Made by a program: the position numbers and the translations under genes. A stretch of DNA of 54,416 bases from Gammaproteobacteria bacterium (lineage in GTDB: Bacteria > Pseudomonadota > Gammaproteobacteria > UBA9214), in contig JAJDNX010000038.1 in the NCBI GenBank assembly GCA_022340485.1, positions 1-54,416 of the forward strand, in the 5' to 3' direction. Shown here one piece after another: positions 15,843 through 24,439 of this stretch (positions are counted from its first letter, which is position 1; the number at the start of each line of letters is the position of its first letter). The notes under the pieces are model-generated. The model searched no databases, was not told the DNA's origin, and was given only the letters and a program-made list of their open reading frames with translations.

Positions 15843-17080
15843 CCGATATCCTGGTAACCCTTGGGATCATGATTCTCTGCCTGCTGGCCGAGGGCTTTTT
15901 TTCGGGCTCCGAAATTGGAGTGGTGAGCGCCGATCGCGTCAAGCTGCGACATGCCGCCGCCCAGGGATCCCGCGGTGCAAGCCTGGCGCTTAAAATGCTC
16001 AACAAGCCCGAGTGGCTGCTCTCGACCACTCTGGTGGGCACCAATATTTCCGTAGTCACCAATACCACCATGGCAACGGCGCTGATGATCCAGCTTTTTG
16101 GAGAGGGTGGTAGCTGGCTTGCCGTGATACTGGTGGCACCGCTGATCTGGGTGTTCGGAGAGATTGTGCCCAAGAGTATTTTTCAGCAGCGTGCGGATAC
16201 CATTACACCTCTGGTGATTTTTCCACTGCGGCTGTCTTCCTACCTGTTCTTCCCGATCCTGGTGGTATTCAGTCGGCTGACACTGCTGCTTGCCAGGCTG
16301 CTGGGAGACAAAACCGGCACGCACAACCCCTTCACACTCAGGGAGGAGATATCCATGCTGATGCAAATGTCATCGGATGGTGGGGATATCCAGTCTCATG
16401 AGAAAACCATGATCCGGCGGCTATTCGATTTCGAGGAAACTGCCGTGCGGGAAGTCATGATGCCACTTATCGATGTGGTTGGCGTTGAGCAGGATGCTAC
16501 CTGTGGCGAAGCGATTCGTGTGGCCAGGGACCAGTCTCATAAGCGACTGCCGGTGTATGCGCAACGCGTCGACCAGATTATCGGTGTGCTGGACACGCTG
16601 GAGCTGCTGGGTGTCGAGCACGACATGACGATCAAACAATTCATCAAGCCGGCAGATTATGTACCCGGGTCGAAAAGTATTCACGCCCTGTTGCAGGAGA
16701 TGCAGCGCGATCATCAATTACTGTCGGTGGTTGTCGACGAATTTGGCGGTGCAGAGGGCATCATCACCCTGGAGGATATTGTAGAGGAAATTGTCGAAGA
16801 CATATCGGACGAATATGATGCGCATGAAAAGCCGGTACAGTGGATGCGCAAGCTGGGTGAAAAGGACTATCTCGTCAGTGGGCGCATAGACCCGGGCTCA
16901 CTGGAGGATGAACTCGGAATCAGTCTGCCGGAAGGTGTCTATGCCAGCCTGGCCGGGTTCCTGCTGGAAAGGGTGCGCGATGTGCCCACGGCAGGTACGG
17001 TCGTCAAATACAACAAGATCACCTTCATTGTTGAACGTGCCACGACACGCGTCATCGAGGAAGTCCGGGTGCGCTGGTGA
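15839..17080 (+). CDS. CNNM/CorC family transporter, pair 1 subunit B
   Basis: A 413-residue paralogue of the preceding gene, with DUF21 membrane domain (EGFFSGSEIGVVSAD; FGEIVPKS), CBS pair (EVMMPLIDV; LPVYAQRVDQIIGVL; VVVDEFGGAEGIITLEDIVEE) and C-terminal CorC_HlyC domain. Its start overlaps the upstream stop by four bases. It is the 'GSEI' type whereas the upstream partner is the 'SSET' type; the same A-then-B order recurs in the second pair. This suggests two specialised subunits rather than simple redundancy. Substrate unknown; Mg2+ or Co2+ by family precedent. It ends 84 bases before the convergent CofD-like gene, with no clear terminator between. Confidence 0.92.
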   Translation: MTDILVTLGIMILCLLAEGFFSGSEIGVVSADRVKLRHAAAQGSRGASLALKMLNKPEWLLSTTLVGTNISVVTNTTMATALMIQLFGEGGSWLAVILVAPLIWVFGEIVPKSIFQQRADTITPLVIFPLRLSSYLFFPILVVFSRLTLLLARLLGDKTGTHNPFTLREEISMLMQMSSDGGDIQSHEKTMIRRLFDFEETAVREVMMPLIDVVGVEQDATCGEAIRVARDQSHKRLPVYAQRVDQIIGVLDTLELLGVEHDMTIKQFIKPADYVPGSKSIHALLQEMQRDHQLLSVVVDEFGGAEGIITLEDIVEEIVEDISDEYDAHEKPVQWMRKLGEKDYLVSGRIDPGSLEDELGISLPEGVYASLAGFLLERVRDVPTAGTVVKYNKITFIVERATTRVIEEVRVRW

Positions 17081-17163
17081 ACTATGCGACAAGCACTGAA
17101 TAATCTTGCAGCAATTGCCAGCCCTGCTGCTCGCCAGATTCTCTGCCATGCAACGCATTGGCC

Positions 17164-18366
17164 CTAGGTCAGGGACAGTAATGTTGCAACCAGCAGTTCA
17201 GCATCGTAATACGGTGCACTGTGCCTGCTAATCAGACGGGTATCGATAATGCCGATGCCCAGTTCCTGCATGACGGATGCTGACAGCGATGAGAGGTAGT
17301 TACCCCGCTTGCTGTCAATCAGCACGAAATTCAGCAGTTTCCCGTTGGGAGTTTCTGCCGGGTTGTCGGCACGCAGGTAATCCAGCAGGGTTAGCACGGA
17401 TTGATCCAGTGTCATGCCGATCTGTTCCGGGTCCTGGCCAAGGTTAGGTACATAGACCTTCGGGCAATCGGTTGCTGCGATGGCTGAACCGACGCCTGCT
17501 GGCAACAGGCTTGCCACCAGGCTGGTGTAGAAGCTGCCGGGGGGATAGCAGATAAGCTCCGCCTGTTGTACCAGTTTGACGTACTTTTTGCGCATCTCTG
17601 CTTTTGCAGCTACCGGTTTGTCAGGGTCGCTCGACAGGAACAGGTGTTTGACAGGCGAGGCCAGTGGCGCAACTTCCTTGCCGGTCAACCGGTGCTGGCC
17701 TGCCACACAACTGCCATCTTCAAGATCCGCTGCCAGGTGCAGGTCATCATTCACCACGGCCAGTACCGTGCCTAGCACGTTGACCAGTTTGGAGAACAGG
17801 AAAATGATCGGGTCCAGGTGCTTGTGATTATTCAGGTAGCCGCCGGCAAGAATCAGGTTGCCGGTGCTGGCACCACGCAGGTCAAAATCATCCGGCATGG
17901 TGTTACGGAAATAACCGAGCTGGTTGCGAATAAGCCGACGCATGGGATTGGAGATTGCCGCCACCAGCGGATCCTTACCCCTGATCATCAGCTCAAGCTT
18001 CTCCAGCAACAAATTCGCCGCTTGATCAGCAGGAAAGCGATAGGTGAATAACTCATATACCTCTGGATGCCCGGTAATGTTCTCGTCTGCGAGCGCAATC
18101 AGCCGGCTGCGCAGATCGCCAATGGACGGCATGGCGAAGGCCTTGCGCAGCTTTGCGGAACTGCCACCGGAATCAAACGGGGTGACCAGGTGTATGGAGT
18201 TGTGTGTATAGCGCTTCATCACGCGGCTGCTACTGGTGAGGGCCGTACCACCGCTGAAAAACAAAATGCGTGGCCCCAGTTCTGGGGCCTTCAGGTAACG
18301 GCTGAGTTTTACCTGGTCGGGTATCTGTACGGTGCGGGTGATTCTGACAGAGAGAGGTGCTGACAC
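17164..18366 (-). CDS. CofD/YvcK-like transferase (GAK-system type)
   Basis: A 400-residue protein of the CofD/YvcK fold. The N-terminal nucleotide-binding loop FFSGGTALTSSSR (about 36-48) is followed by HLVTPFDSGGSSAKLR (about 59-74) and PSIGDLRSRLIALAD (about 80-94), the same order as in YvcK and CofD. CofD transfers phospholactate in F420 synthesis; YvcK binds UDP-sugars and links to cell envelope control. This longer variant matches, from memory, the NCBIfam 'GAK system CofD-like protein'. It is transcribed divergently from the Nudix-kinase-ligase genes, and a perfect TATAAT lies just upstream of its GTG start. The biochemical role is unknown. Confidence 0.85.
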   Translation of the reverse strand: MSAPLSVRITRTVQIPDQVKLSRYLKAPELGPRILFFSGGTALTSSSRVMKRYTHNSIHLVTPFDSGGSSAKLRKAFAMPSIGDLRSRLIALADENITGHPEVYELFTYRFPADQAANLLLEKLELMIRGKDPLVAAISNPMRRLIRNQLGYFRNTMPDDFDLRGASTGNLILAGGYLNNHKHLDPIIFLFSKLVNVLGTVLAVVNDDLHLAADLEDGSCVAGQHRLTGKEVAPLASPVKHLFLSSDPDKPVAAKAEMRKKYVKLVQQAELICYPPGSFYTSLVASLLPAGVGSAIAATDCPKVYVPNLGQDPEQIGMTLDQSVLTLLDYLRADNPAETPNGKLLNFVLIDSKRGNYLSSLSASVMQELGIGIIDTRLISRHSAPYYDAELLVATLLSLT

Positions 18367-18379
18367 AATTCTTGTCCGT

Positions 18380-18385
18380 ATTATA
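18380..18385 (-). promoter_or_regulatory. TATAAT -10 element for the CofD-like gene
   Basis: A perfect TATAAT on the minus strand ends 13 bases before the GTG start at 18366, leaving room only for a very short leader. No good -35 is seen at 16-18 bases, so this is supported by the hexamer and position alone. Confidence 0.4.
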
Positions 18386-18401
18386 AAACGCGGCGATTGG
18401 C

Positions 18402-18410
18402 TGGTATGAT
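18402..18410 (+). promoter_or_regulatory. extended -10 promoter for the Nudix-kinase operon
   Basis: TGGTATGAT is an extended -10 (TGn plus TATGAT), 30 bases before the ATG at 18441. With the minus-strand TATAAT beside it, the 74-base gap forms a compact divergent promoter region, suggesting that both arms of the cluster are expressed together. Confidence 0.45.
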
Positions 18411-18440
18411 GTTTACTACAATAACCGTTACGGCAGGCCT

Positions 18441-18914
18441 ATGGAACCTATAATTCCTCCGATACGCAATGCTGCACGCGCACTGATCCTGCAGGATAAT
18501 CACATCCTGTTGTTGCGCAAAGACGGCTATGAGCAGGGTGAACGGTTTGCCCTGCCGGGTGGTGGTCAGGATCTGGGGGAGACACTGGAACAGGCGCTGA
18601 ACCGTGAATGCCTGGAGGAAATCAATACCCGGGTCGAGATCCATGACCTTGTCTATGTGGCGGACTATTTCAAGCCGCGGGAGACAGAGCCTCCCAGTAC
18701 ACGTCACCTGGTCGAGTTCCTGTTTGCCTGCACGATTCCGGGTGACTATGTACCGAGTAACGGTCACCACCCGGACAAACACCAGGTAGAGGTGGTCTGG
18801 GTCGCTCTGGACCAATTGACCACGATGCCGCTCTACCCGAGATCACTGGCGCCGTACCTGACCGCTTCGCGGCAGAACAGTGGCAGTGTCTACCTCGGGA
18901 CCATCGACTGGTGA
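18441..18914 (+). CDS. Nudix hydrolase
   Basis: A 157-residue Nudix protein with an intact Nudix box, GQDLGETLEQALNRECLEEI (about 42-61), containing the REcLEE metal-binding core. These enzymes cleave nucleoside diphosphates linked to another moiety. Alanine and leucine strands (ARALILQDNHILLLRK) precede the box as usual. It is first in the plus-strand cluster, and its stop overlaps the next start (TGATG), so it is likely made with the PhoU-like/APH kinase. Substrate is unknown; in this setting a phosphorylated or adenylylated pathway intermediate is plausible. Confidence 0.9.
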   Translation: MEPIIPPIRNAARALILQDNHILLLRKDGYEQGERFALPGGGQDLGETLEQALNRECLEEINTRVEIHDLVYVADYFKPRETEPPSTRHLVEFLFACTIPGDYVPSNGHHPDKHQVEVVWVALDQLTTMPLYPRSLAPYLTASRQNSGSVYLGTIDW

Positions 18915-20554
18915 TGAAGGGTTCGAAGAATATACGCAACAACCTCCGCTTTCTGATTGCCGAGGTCGGATCACAGGTCTCCAATCTGCAGGACTATCTC
19001 GATGGGCCCTCGGCAAGCGTAGGCCGGCGTATCCTTGACCGCAGTGGCTACGCCTATAATCTCATGCTGCGAATACACGACAGTTGCCACCACCAGGTCA
19101 TCAAGGCCGCAGGATCAGGTGCCGATGCCGCTTCACTGCGGGCCATCGAATCCATCGCAACCGACCTGGAACGTATCACGGGTTTGTGCCGTGAGGCGAT
19201 CCAGCAACTGGAGCAGCTGCAAAACAGGCGCTGCCCTGGCGCCAGTCGCTGCATTTCCATGCTTGACAACATTAGCGGCGGACTTGACCGGGTTGAGCCC
19301 GCCATTCATCAAAACGATACCCGGCTGGCACTCAAGATTGGCCAGATCAAGCCGCGCCTGGACAAGGCCAGCAGGCGGCTGGTGGAAAAGTACACGGCGG
19401 GGCTAAAGCGCAAGAAGCATACGGAAGACCTGGTATCCGGACTGTTTCTGGTACATGGCATAGAGCAGATGGGAGATGCCATGCTCAATATCAGCGAAGC
19501 GATTATCTCCGCCAATCTCGGACAGCCCATAAATATCGACCGCTACCAGTCCCTGCGCGCTTCGATGCAACAGCTGCATACCGAGGGTGAGCATGCAGGC
19601 CTTGTGGTCGAGCCGGTAGCGGAAACCCGTTCCGGCAGTGGCATCTCCGCGATCAGCGCATCAGGGCAGGAAGATGCCGGTTATGTCGCCATCTACAAAG
19701 ACGGCAAAAAGCGCAAGTTGCGGGAAGAGCGCAGGGGCCTGGAAAGCTGGCAGGAAATATTCCCGGGACTGGCGCCGCGGATTCTTTCCTACCACAAGCG
19801 AGGACAGTCCGCCTCTTTGTTGATTGAGCACGTCGCCGGACTGACATTTGAGCAGATATTGCTACATGAGCCTGCCACTCTACTCAGGCAGACCCAGCAA
19901 CAGCTGCAACGAACCCTGGGAAAGATATGGCACGAGACACGTACCCGAAAAACAGTTTCCGCAGGCTACATGCGACAGCTCTCAAGACGTCTGGAGGAGG
20001 TCTATACGATCCATCCGGAGTTTCACCAGCAGGGTTGCCGCATCTGTGCCAAATCCATACCTTCCTTTGGTGCCTTGCTGAAGCAGGCACATGGCCTCGA
20101 GGCCAGGCTCAGTGCACCATTCTCGGTCTACATTCATGGTGATTTCAATGTCGACAACATCATCTACGATCCACTGGAGAAGAAGATAAATTTCATTGAC
20201 CTGCATCGTTCGCGATACATGGACTATGTACAGGACGTATCGGTTTTCATGGTATCCAACTACCGCCTGCAGATTTTCGACGCGCCGCTACGTGCCCGCA
20301 TCCTGATGCTGACGCGGGAGTTCTACCGCTTCGCAGCGGCCTTTGCCAGAAAGGCTGGTGACCCGACATTTGAACTGCGCCTGGCACTGGGGCTGGCGCG
20401 TTCCTTTGCCACATCCACACGATTTATCCTTGACAAGTCACTGGCACGCGCTATGTTCCTGCGTTCACGTTACCTGCTCGAACAGGTACTGACTGCTGAT
20501 CTGAAGGAACCGGCGTTATTTCGTGTTCCGGTCAAGGAGATCTTCATTGGCTGA
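18914..20554 (+). CDS. PhoU-like helical domain fused to APH-type kinase
   Basis: A 546-residue two-part protein. The first 205 residues are helical with PhoU-like repeats (DLERITGLCREAI about 85-97, HGIEQMGDAMLNISEAI about 182-198). The second half is an aminoglycoside-phosphotransferase/choline-kinase fold: VAIYKDGKKRKLREERRGLE (about 259-278) looks like the nucleotide strand and lysine region, and the Brenner motif HGDFNVDN (about 409-416) and FIDLHRSRYMDYVQD give catalytic and metal aspartates. It probably phosphorylates a small molecule. The ATG at 18914 overlaps the Nudix stop; a GTG at 18911 is an alternative. The tail overlaps the ATP-grasp gene by eight bases. No signal or membrane segment. 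Confidence 0.82.
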   Translation: MKGSKNIRNNLRFLIAEVGSQVSNLQDYLDGPSASVGRRILDRSGYAYNLMLRIHDSCHHQVIKAAGSGADAASLRAIESIATDLERITGLCREAIQQLEQLQNRRCPGASRCISMLDNISGGLDRVEPAIHQNDTRLALKIGQIKPRLDKASRRLVEKYTAGLKRKKHTEDLVSGLFLVHGIEQMGDAMLNISEAIISANLGQPINIDRYQSLRASMQQLHTEGEHAGLVVEPVAETRSGSGISAISASGQEDAGYVAIYKDGKKRKLREERRGLESWQEIFPGLAPRILSYHKRGQSASLLIEHVAGLTFEQILLHEPATLLRQTQQQLQRTLGKIWHETRTRKTVSAGYMRQLSRRLEEVYTIHPEFHQQGCRICAKSIPSFGALLKQAHGLEARLSAPFSVYIHGDFNVDNIIYDPLEKKINFIDLHRSRYMDYVQDVSVFMVSNYRLQIFDAPLRARILMLTREFYRFAAAFARKAGDPTFELRLALGLARSFATSTRFILDKSLARAMFLRSRYLLEQVLTADLKEPALFRVPVKEIFIG

Positions 20555-21437
20555 CTACAAAATCGGGGTCATTGGCATTCCGGGGAAATGGTCCACAGAA
20601 ACCCTGGCGGATGCCGTTGCGGCAAGGACTGGTCAGCGGCTGGTGATTGATATGGGCGAAGTCAGCCTCGACCTGGAGCAGCAGCGACTGTTGTTCCAGG
20701 GACAGGATCTGTGCCAGCTTGACGCCTTGATCGTCAAGAAAATCAGTGCCAGCTACAATCCCAATACCCTGGATCGACTGGAACTATTGCGCGTGGCCGA
20801 GCAGGCCGGAGTCCGCGTTTTCAGTCGCGCAGAGAACATCCTGCGCCTCATCAACCGCCTGAGTTGTACGGTTACCCTGCGGAATGCAGACATCCCCATG
20901 CCCGCAACCCGTGTCACCGAGAATGTCGGGGCGGCACTGGCGGCTGTGGAGGAATTTGGCAGCGCGGTGTTTAAACCCCTGTACTCCACCAAGGCACGTG
21001 GCATGTGTGTGATTGACGCTCACGAAGATCACTCCAGCGTCGAGCGAGAAATTCGTGCCTTTCAGGCAGAAAACCCGATGATGTATATCCAGCAGAAAAT
21101 CGAGTTGCCGGGCCGGGACCTGGGGATGGTGTTTCTGGCCGGTGAATATCTGGGCAGCTATGCCAGGGTCTCGAAAGGTGATACCTGGAATACAACGATA
21201 CACAGTGGCGGCAGGTATGCAACGCATACACCGACGGCTGCAGTGATCGATCTGGCACGACGTGCGCAGTCACTGTTTGACATGGACTTCACCACCGTCG
21301 ACATTGCCGAAACCAATCACGGCCCGATCGTGTTCGAGGTATCTGCCTTTGGAGGATTCCGCGGAGCCTTGGAGGGCATTGGCCTTGATGCCGCCGCTCT
21401 GTATGCAGATCATGTGATACGAGAACTGTCGGCATGA
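20547..21437 (+). CDS. RimK-like ATP-grasp ligase (GAK-system type)
   Basis: A 296-residue ATP-grasp enzyme: a Rossmann-like N-terminal part (KIGVIGIPGKWSTE), then the ATP-grasp core with VFKPLYSTKARGM, IQQKIELPGRDLGMVFLAGE and the metal-binding end VFEVSAFGGFRGALEG. ATP-grasp ligases join a carboxylate to an amine through an acyl phosphate. I choose TTG at 20547 because AAGGAG lies seven bases before it; the frame could begin at GTG 20523 but lacks such a site. It overlaps the upstream kinase gene by eight bases and precedes the HprK-related gene by 18. It matches, from memory, the NCBIfam 'GAK system ATP-grasp enzyme'. Substrate unknown. Confidence 0.88.
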   Translation: MADYKIGVIGIPGKWSTETLADAVAARTGQRLVIDMGEVSLDLEQQRLLFQGQDLCQLDALIVKKISASYNPNTLDRLELLRVAEQAGVRVFSRAENILRLINRLSCTVTLRNADIPMPATRVTENVGAALAAVEEFGSAVFKPLYSTKARGMCVIDAHEDHSSVEREIRAFQAENPMMYIQQKIELPGRDLGMVFLAGEYLGSYARVSKGDTWNTTIHSGGRYATHTPTAAVIDLARRAQSLFDMDFTTVDIAETNHGPIVFEVSAFGGFRGALEGIGLDAAALYADHVIRELSA

Positions 21438-21455
21438 ACAGAGAAGGGGAGGCGC

Positions 21456-22544
21456 ATGGAAGTTACCGTGGATTCCGCTGTGAGTGAATTACAAGGCGAT
21501 GCAGAGTTGTGCGCCGAAGAGCTGTATCTTGTACCCGGCGAATGTGTCATGAGAGTGCGTTCCAACTCCCCGGAACTGCTGGCAACTCTTGCAGACTATT
21601 TCTCGCATGTGGCGGGCAGTCCAGTGACACCCGAGGTGGACATCATTGCCATAGAACGCGATGCGCCGGAGCTGGATATCGACTTCATCGACTGGAAGCG
21701 CGAAGCGGGCAAGAGCGGGCGCAAGGACTCCTATGTCGACCTGCCGGGAGGGCGCCTGGTCCGCAAGGTGCGCACCGGCATGGTGTTTCTGCAAAGCGAA
21801 CGTTACCGCATCGCAGCCGGGCCCTGCAGGAAATATGACAACCAGGTCATCAATTTCATCAACTCCCAGTATATGAACTGGCTGCAAAATCGTGGCTGGC
21901 TGATCTGCCATGCAGCAGGACTGGTGTTTCGGGACAAGTGCCTCGGAATTGCCGGGTTCTCCGGGGGCGGCAAGTCAACCCTGTTGTTGAATTTGCTGGA
22001 CAATGAAGAGGTCTCCTACCTGACCAATGATCGCCTCTTCCTGCATGCCGGTTCCGGTATGGTGCTGGCACGCGGAATACCGAAATTGCCGCGCATCAAC
22101 CCCGGTACGATTGTCCACAATCGAAAGCTGCACGGCCTTGTTCCCGCACAGCGGCGCAAGGCGCTGTTGCAGATGCCGGCAGCAGAGCTCTGGGAGCTGG
22201 AGGAAAAGTACGATGTATCTGTTGACAGCGTGTACGGACCCGGGCGAATCAGAACGGAGGCCCCACTGACGGCATTACTGATTCTCGATTGGAGTCGTGA
22301 CAGTAACCGGGAACTGCAGCTTGAACAGGTGAACCTGGCGCAACACCATGATCTGCTGGGTGCCTTGATGAAATCCCCGGGCCCCTTCTACCAGCATCCG
22401 GATGGTTCGTTCCAGCAGGATACGGCAGCCTTCGATGAATCGGCCTATCTGGATGTACTGGCAAATATTACTACCTATGTCGCCACCGGGCGCATCGATT
22501 TTACCACCATGGCAGACCGCTGCCTGCATGAATTACTAACCTGA
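21456..22544 (+). CDS. HprK-related kinase B
   Basis: A 362-residue protein whose central region is an HPr-kinase-like P-loop fold. The Walker A GFSGGGKST (167-175) follows a CHAAG (151-155) as in HPr kinase, and YLTNDRLFL follows where HprK has its metal-binding aspartate. No canonical HPr is encoded nearby. The first 140 residues form a family-specific domain. A strong AAGGGGAGG precedes the ATG. It belongs, from memory, to NCBIfam 'HprK-related kinase B', which co-occurs with ATP-grasp and CofD-like proteins. It may phosphorylate a serine or hydroxyl group on a pathway carrier or substrate. Cytoplasmic. Confidence 0.87.
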   Translation: MEVTVDSAVSELQGDAELCAEELYLVPGECVMRVRSNSPELLATLADYFSHVAGSPVTPEVDIIAIERDAPELDIDFIDWKREAGKSGRKDSYVDLPGGRLVRKVRTGMVFLQSERYRIAAGPCRKYDNQVINFINSQYMNWLQNRGWLICHAAGLVFRDKCLGIAGFSGGGKSTLLLNLLDNEEVSYLTNDRLFLHAGSGMVLARGIPKLPRINPGTIVHNRKLHGLVPAQRRKALLQMPAAELWELEEKYDVSVDSVYGPGRIRTEAPLTALLILDWSRDSNRELQLEQVNLAQHHDLLGALMKSPGPFYQHPDGSFQQDTAAFDESAYLDVLANITTYVATGRIDFTTMADRCLHELLT

Positions 22545-22569
22545 CAATCTGACACGAGGTGAACCGACG

Positions 22570-23529
22570 ATGACAAGAGAACTGCTGCTGCTTCGCCACG
22601 GGAAGTCCGACTGGAGTACCGGTGTCGATGATTATGATCGCCCACTGAAAGACCGTGGCAAACGCAGCGCCCAGCGTATCGGCGCCTGGCTCGCCCAGCA
22701 GAATCTGGTACCTGACATAATCGTTACCTCACCGGCGGAACGTGCACTGGTTACGGCACAGAAGGCCTGCAAGGCGATGGGGTACGGGGACCAGGGTATT
22801 CGCCTGGACAAGCGTATCTACGCAGCCGATGTGGATACATTACTCGAGGTGCTGGCCGATTGCCCGGCAGACGAGCCCCGGATCATGCTGGTAGGGCATA
22901 ATCCCGGGCTGGAGGAATTACTTGTATGGCTGGCAAGCGAGGAGATCGCTGTGCCGGCAGATGGCAAACTCCTGCCGACCGGGACGCTCGCCAGATTGCA
23001 TCTGCCAGATGACTGGGGTGCCCTGACAAAAGGCTGCGCCCGCCTGGCCTCTGTTACTCGACCGGCAATGTTACCGGAGAAATTTCCTTTTCCTGCACCG
23101 CACGGCAAGGAACAGCGCGACCGCCCTGCCTACTACTATACCCAGTCATCCGTAATCCCTTATCGCATCCGGGATGGGAAACCCCAAATACTGGTAATCG
23201 CGTCCAGTAAAAAGAATCATCTGGTGGTGCCGAAAGGGATCAAGGATCCGGGGCTGTCACCGCGTGAATCCGCTGCAATGGAAGCGCTGGAGGAAGCAGG
23301 CATTGAAGGCGAAATTGGTGACAATCCGCTCGGCAGCTATACCTGTCAGAAATGGGGCGCCACCTGTACCGTTACGGTTTATCCCATGGAAGTAACGCAT
23401 GTCATACGGAAGAAGGAATGGGAGGAAAGTCACCGCGGGCGCAGCTGGGTGAGCCCGGAAAAGGCAGTGAAACAATTGTACCAGAAGGAACTGAGACCAC
23501 TGGTGAAAAAACTGGTCGCATCGCTTTAG
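22570..23529 (+). CDS. SixA-like histidine phosphatase fused to Nudix domain
   Basis: A 319-residue fusion. Residues 1-150 form a SixA-type histidine phosphatase with LLRHGKSDWS (about 8-17), TSPAERALVTAQ and VGHNPGLEELL. Residues 155-319 form a Nudix domain of the diphosphoinositol/diadenosine-polyphosphate hydrolase type, with VPKGIKDPGLSPRESAAMEALEEAGI. The usual RE of the Nudix box is ME, but the EE pair is kept. DIPP-type Nudix enzymes can cleave polyphosphate or inositol pyrophosphates, so a role in clearing high-energy phosphates is plausible. GAGGTG lies ahead of the ATG. The fusion implies that both activities act on one pathway. Confidence 0.88.
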   Translation: MTRELLLLRHGKSDWSTGVDDYDRPLKDRGKRSAQRIGAWLAQQNLVPDIIVTSPAERALVTAQKACKAMGYGDQGIRLDKRIYAADVDTLLEVLADCPADEPRIMLVGHNPGLEELLVWLASEEIAVPADGKLLPTGTLARLHLPDDWGALTKGCARLASVTRPAMLPEKFPFPAPHGKEQRDRPAYYYTQSSVIPYRIRDGKPQILVIASSKKNHLVVPKGIKDPGLSPRESAAMEALEEAGIEGEIGDNPLGSYTCQKWGATCTVTVYPMEVTHVIRKKEWEESHRGRSWVSPEKAVKQLYQKELRPLVKKLVASL

Positions 23530-23545
23530 AACCCTGTTCCTGGCA

Positions 23546-24247
23546 ATGGCAAGATTGATCGCGGCACTGGTTCGACATGGCGACTACCAGCAGCTGGCGG
23601 ATACCCCGAGTGCACATCAACCCTTTCCACTCAATCGCAAGGGAGAAAACCAGGCACGGCAAGGTGCCCAGTTACTGATTGACACGGTTGTCCGCAATCA
23701 CTGGGTCCCGCTACCCAGCATAGATTCATCCCGGATGCTGCGTGCCTGGCAGACAGCCGTGATATTTGCCGAGCGGCTTGCCGAACTGGTTACGTCCACA
23801 CCATCGGTCGAGAGTCATGATGCGCTGGCCGAAAGAGGTGTCGGCTGCCTGGCCAATCTCACGCTGGCACAGATCGAGTCGGTCCTGCAGCAGGACCCGC
23901 GTGTTTCCTCGCCACCCGCCGACTGGAAGGCGGACAGCCACTACCGCTTGCCGCTCCAGGGAGCCGAATCCCTCATGGAGGCTGGCGAGCGGGTCGCCGG
24001 ACACCTGGAGCGAACCATGGCATCTTTGCCAGCCACTGATCAGGACACGGTGAAGATCTTCGTCGGACATGGTGCGGCCTTTCGCCATGCAGCCTGTCAT
24101 CTTGGCGTGCTGCAGTTCAGGCAACTCAGGCAACTCAGCATGCATCACTGCCGTCCCGTTCTGCTCGAGTATCTTTCCGGGGGGAACTGGCGTCATCTCG
24201 AGGGGGAATGGAAGATACGCTCGGGGTATGAAGCTTTCACAGACTAG
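23546..24247 (+). CDS. histidine phosphatase superfamily protein
   Basis: A 233-residue phosphoglycerate-mutase-like phosphatase: LVRHGDY (about 8-14) carries the phosphorylated His, SSRMLRAWQTA the second arginine, an ALAER acid region and IFVGHGAAFRHA the second histidine. It lies 16 bases after the SixA-Nudix gene. Substrate unknown: possibly a phosphohistidine protein or small phosphoester. Weak ribosome binding site; translation may depend on the upstream gene. Family assignment is firm, function within the cluster is not. Confidence 0.87.
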   Translation: MARLIAALVRHGDYQQLADTPSAHQPFPLNRKGENQARQGAQLLIDTVVRNHWVPLPSIDSSRMLRAWQTAVIFAERLAELVTSTPSVESHDALAERGVGCLANLTLAQIESVLQQDPRVSSPPADWKADSHYRLPLQGAESLMEAGERVAGHLERTMASLPATDQDTVKIFVGHGAAFRHAACHLGVLQFRQLRQLSMHHCRPVLLEYLSGGNWRHLEGEWKIRSGYEAFTD

Positions 24248-24314
24248 TTTGGATTCAAATCCTCATCATCGGGTGCAGATCTACTATAAACTGTCAGGTA
24301 GCCGTTTTTAGATG

Positions 24315-24388
24315 GCCACGAAATCCAGGTAAGATCATATTTCATGAAAGGCGGTTATTGTGCCATGTGCTTCCGTGGGTACCGTGGC
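24315..24388. repeat. degenerate relative of the 5236-5314 repeat
   Basis: Contains GTGCTTCCGTGG (24368-24379), matching the arm of the element at 5300-5314, followed at once by a second CCGTGG copy. The outer ends GCCACG (24315-24320) and CGTGGC (24383-24388) are inverted. It lies in the 192-base gap upstream of the metallophosphatase gene. Confidence 0.45.
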
Positions 24389-24439
24389 AATATTTTTACC
24401 TTTGTAACAGGTTGAACCTGAAATAGTCGGAAATTGACC

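Noticed and set aside
15332-16366. 344-codon minus-strand frame over the first CNNM pair
   Set aside because: Composition rich in His/Gln/Arg typical of antisense frames; the plus strand is clearly coding.
18914-20554. Antibiotic-resistance aminoglycoside phosphotransferase
   Set aside because: The APH fold is general; the PhoU-like half and cluster context point to a metabolic kinase.
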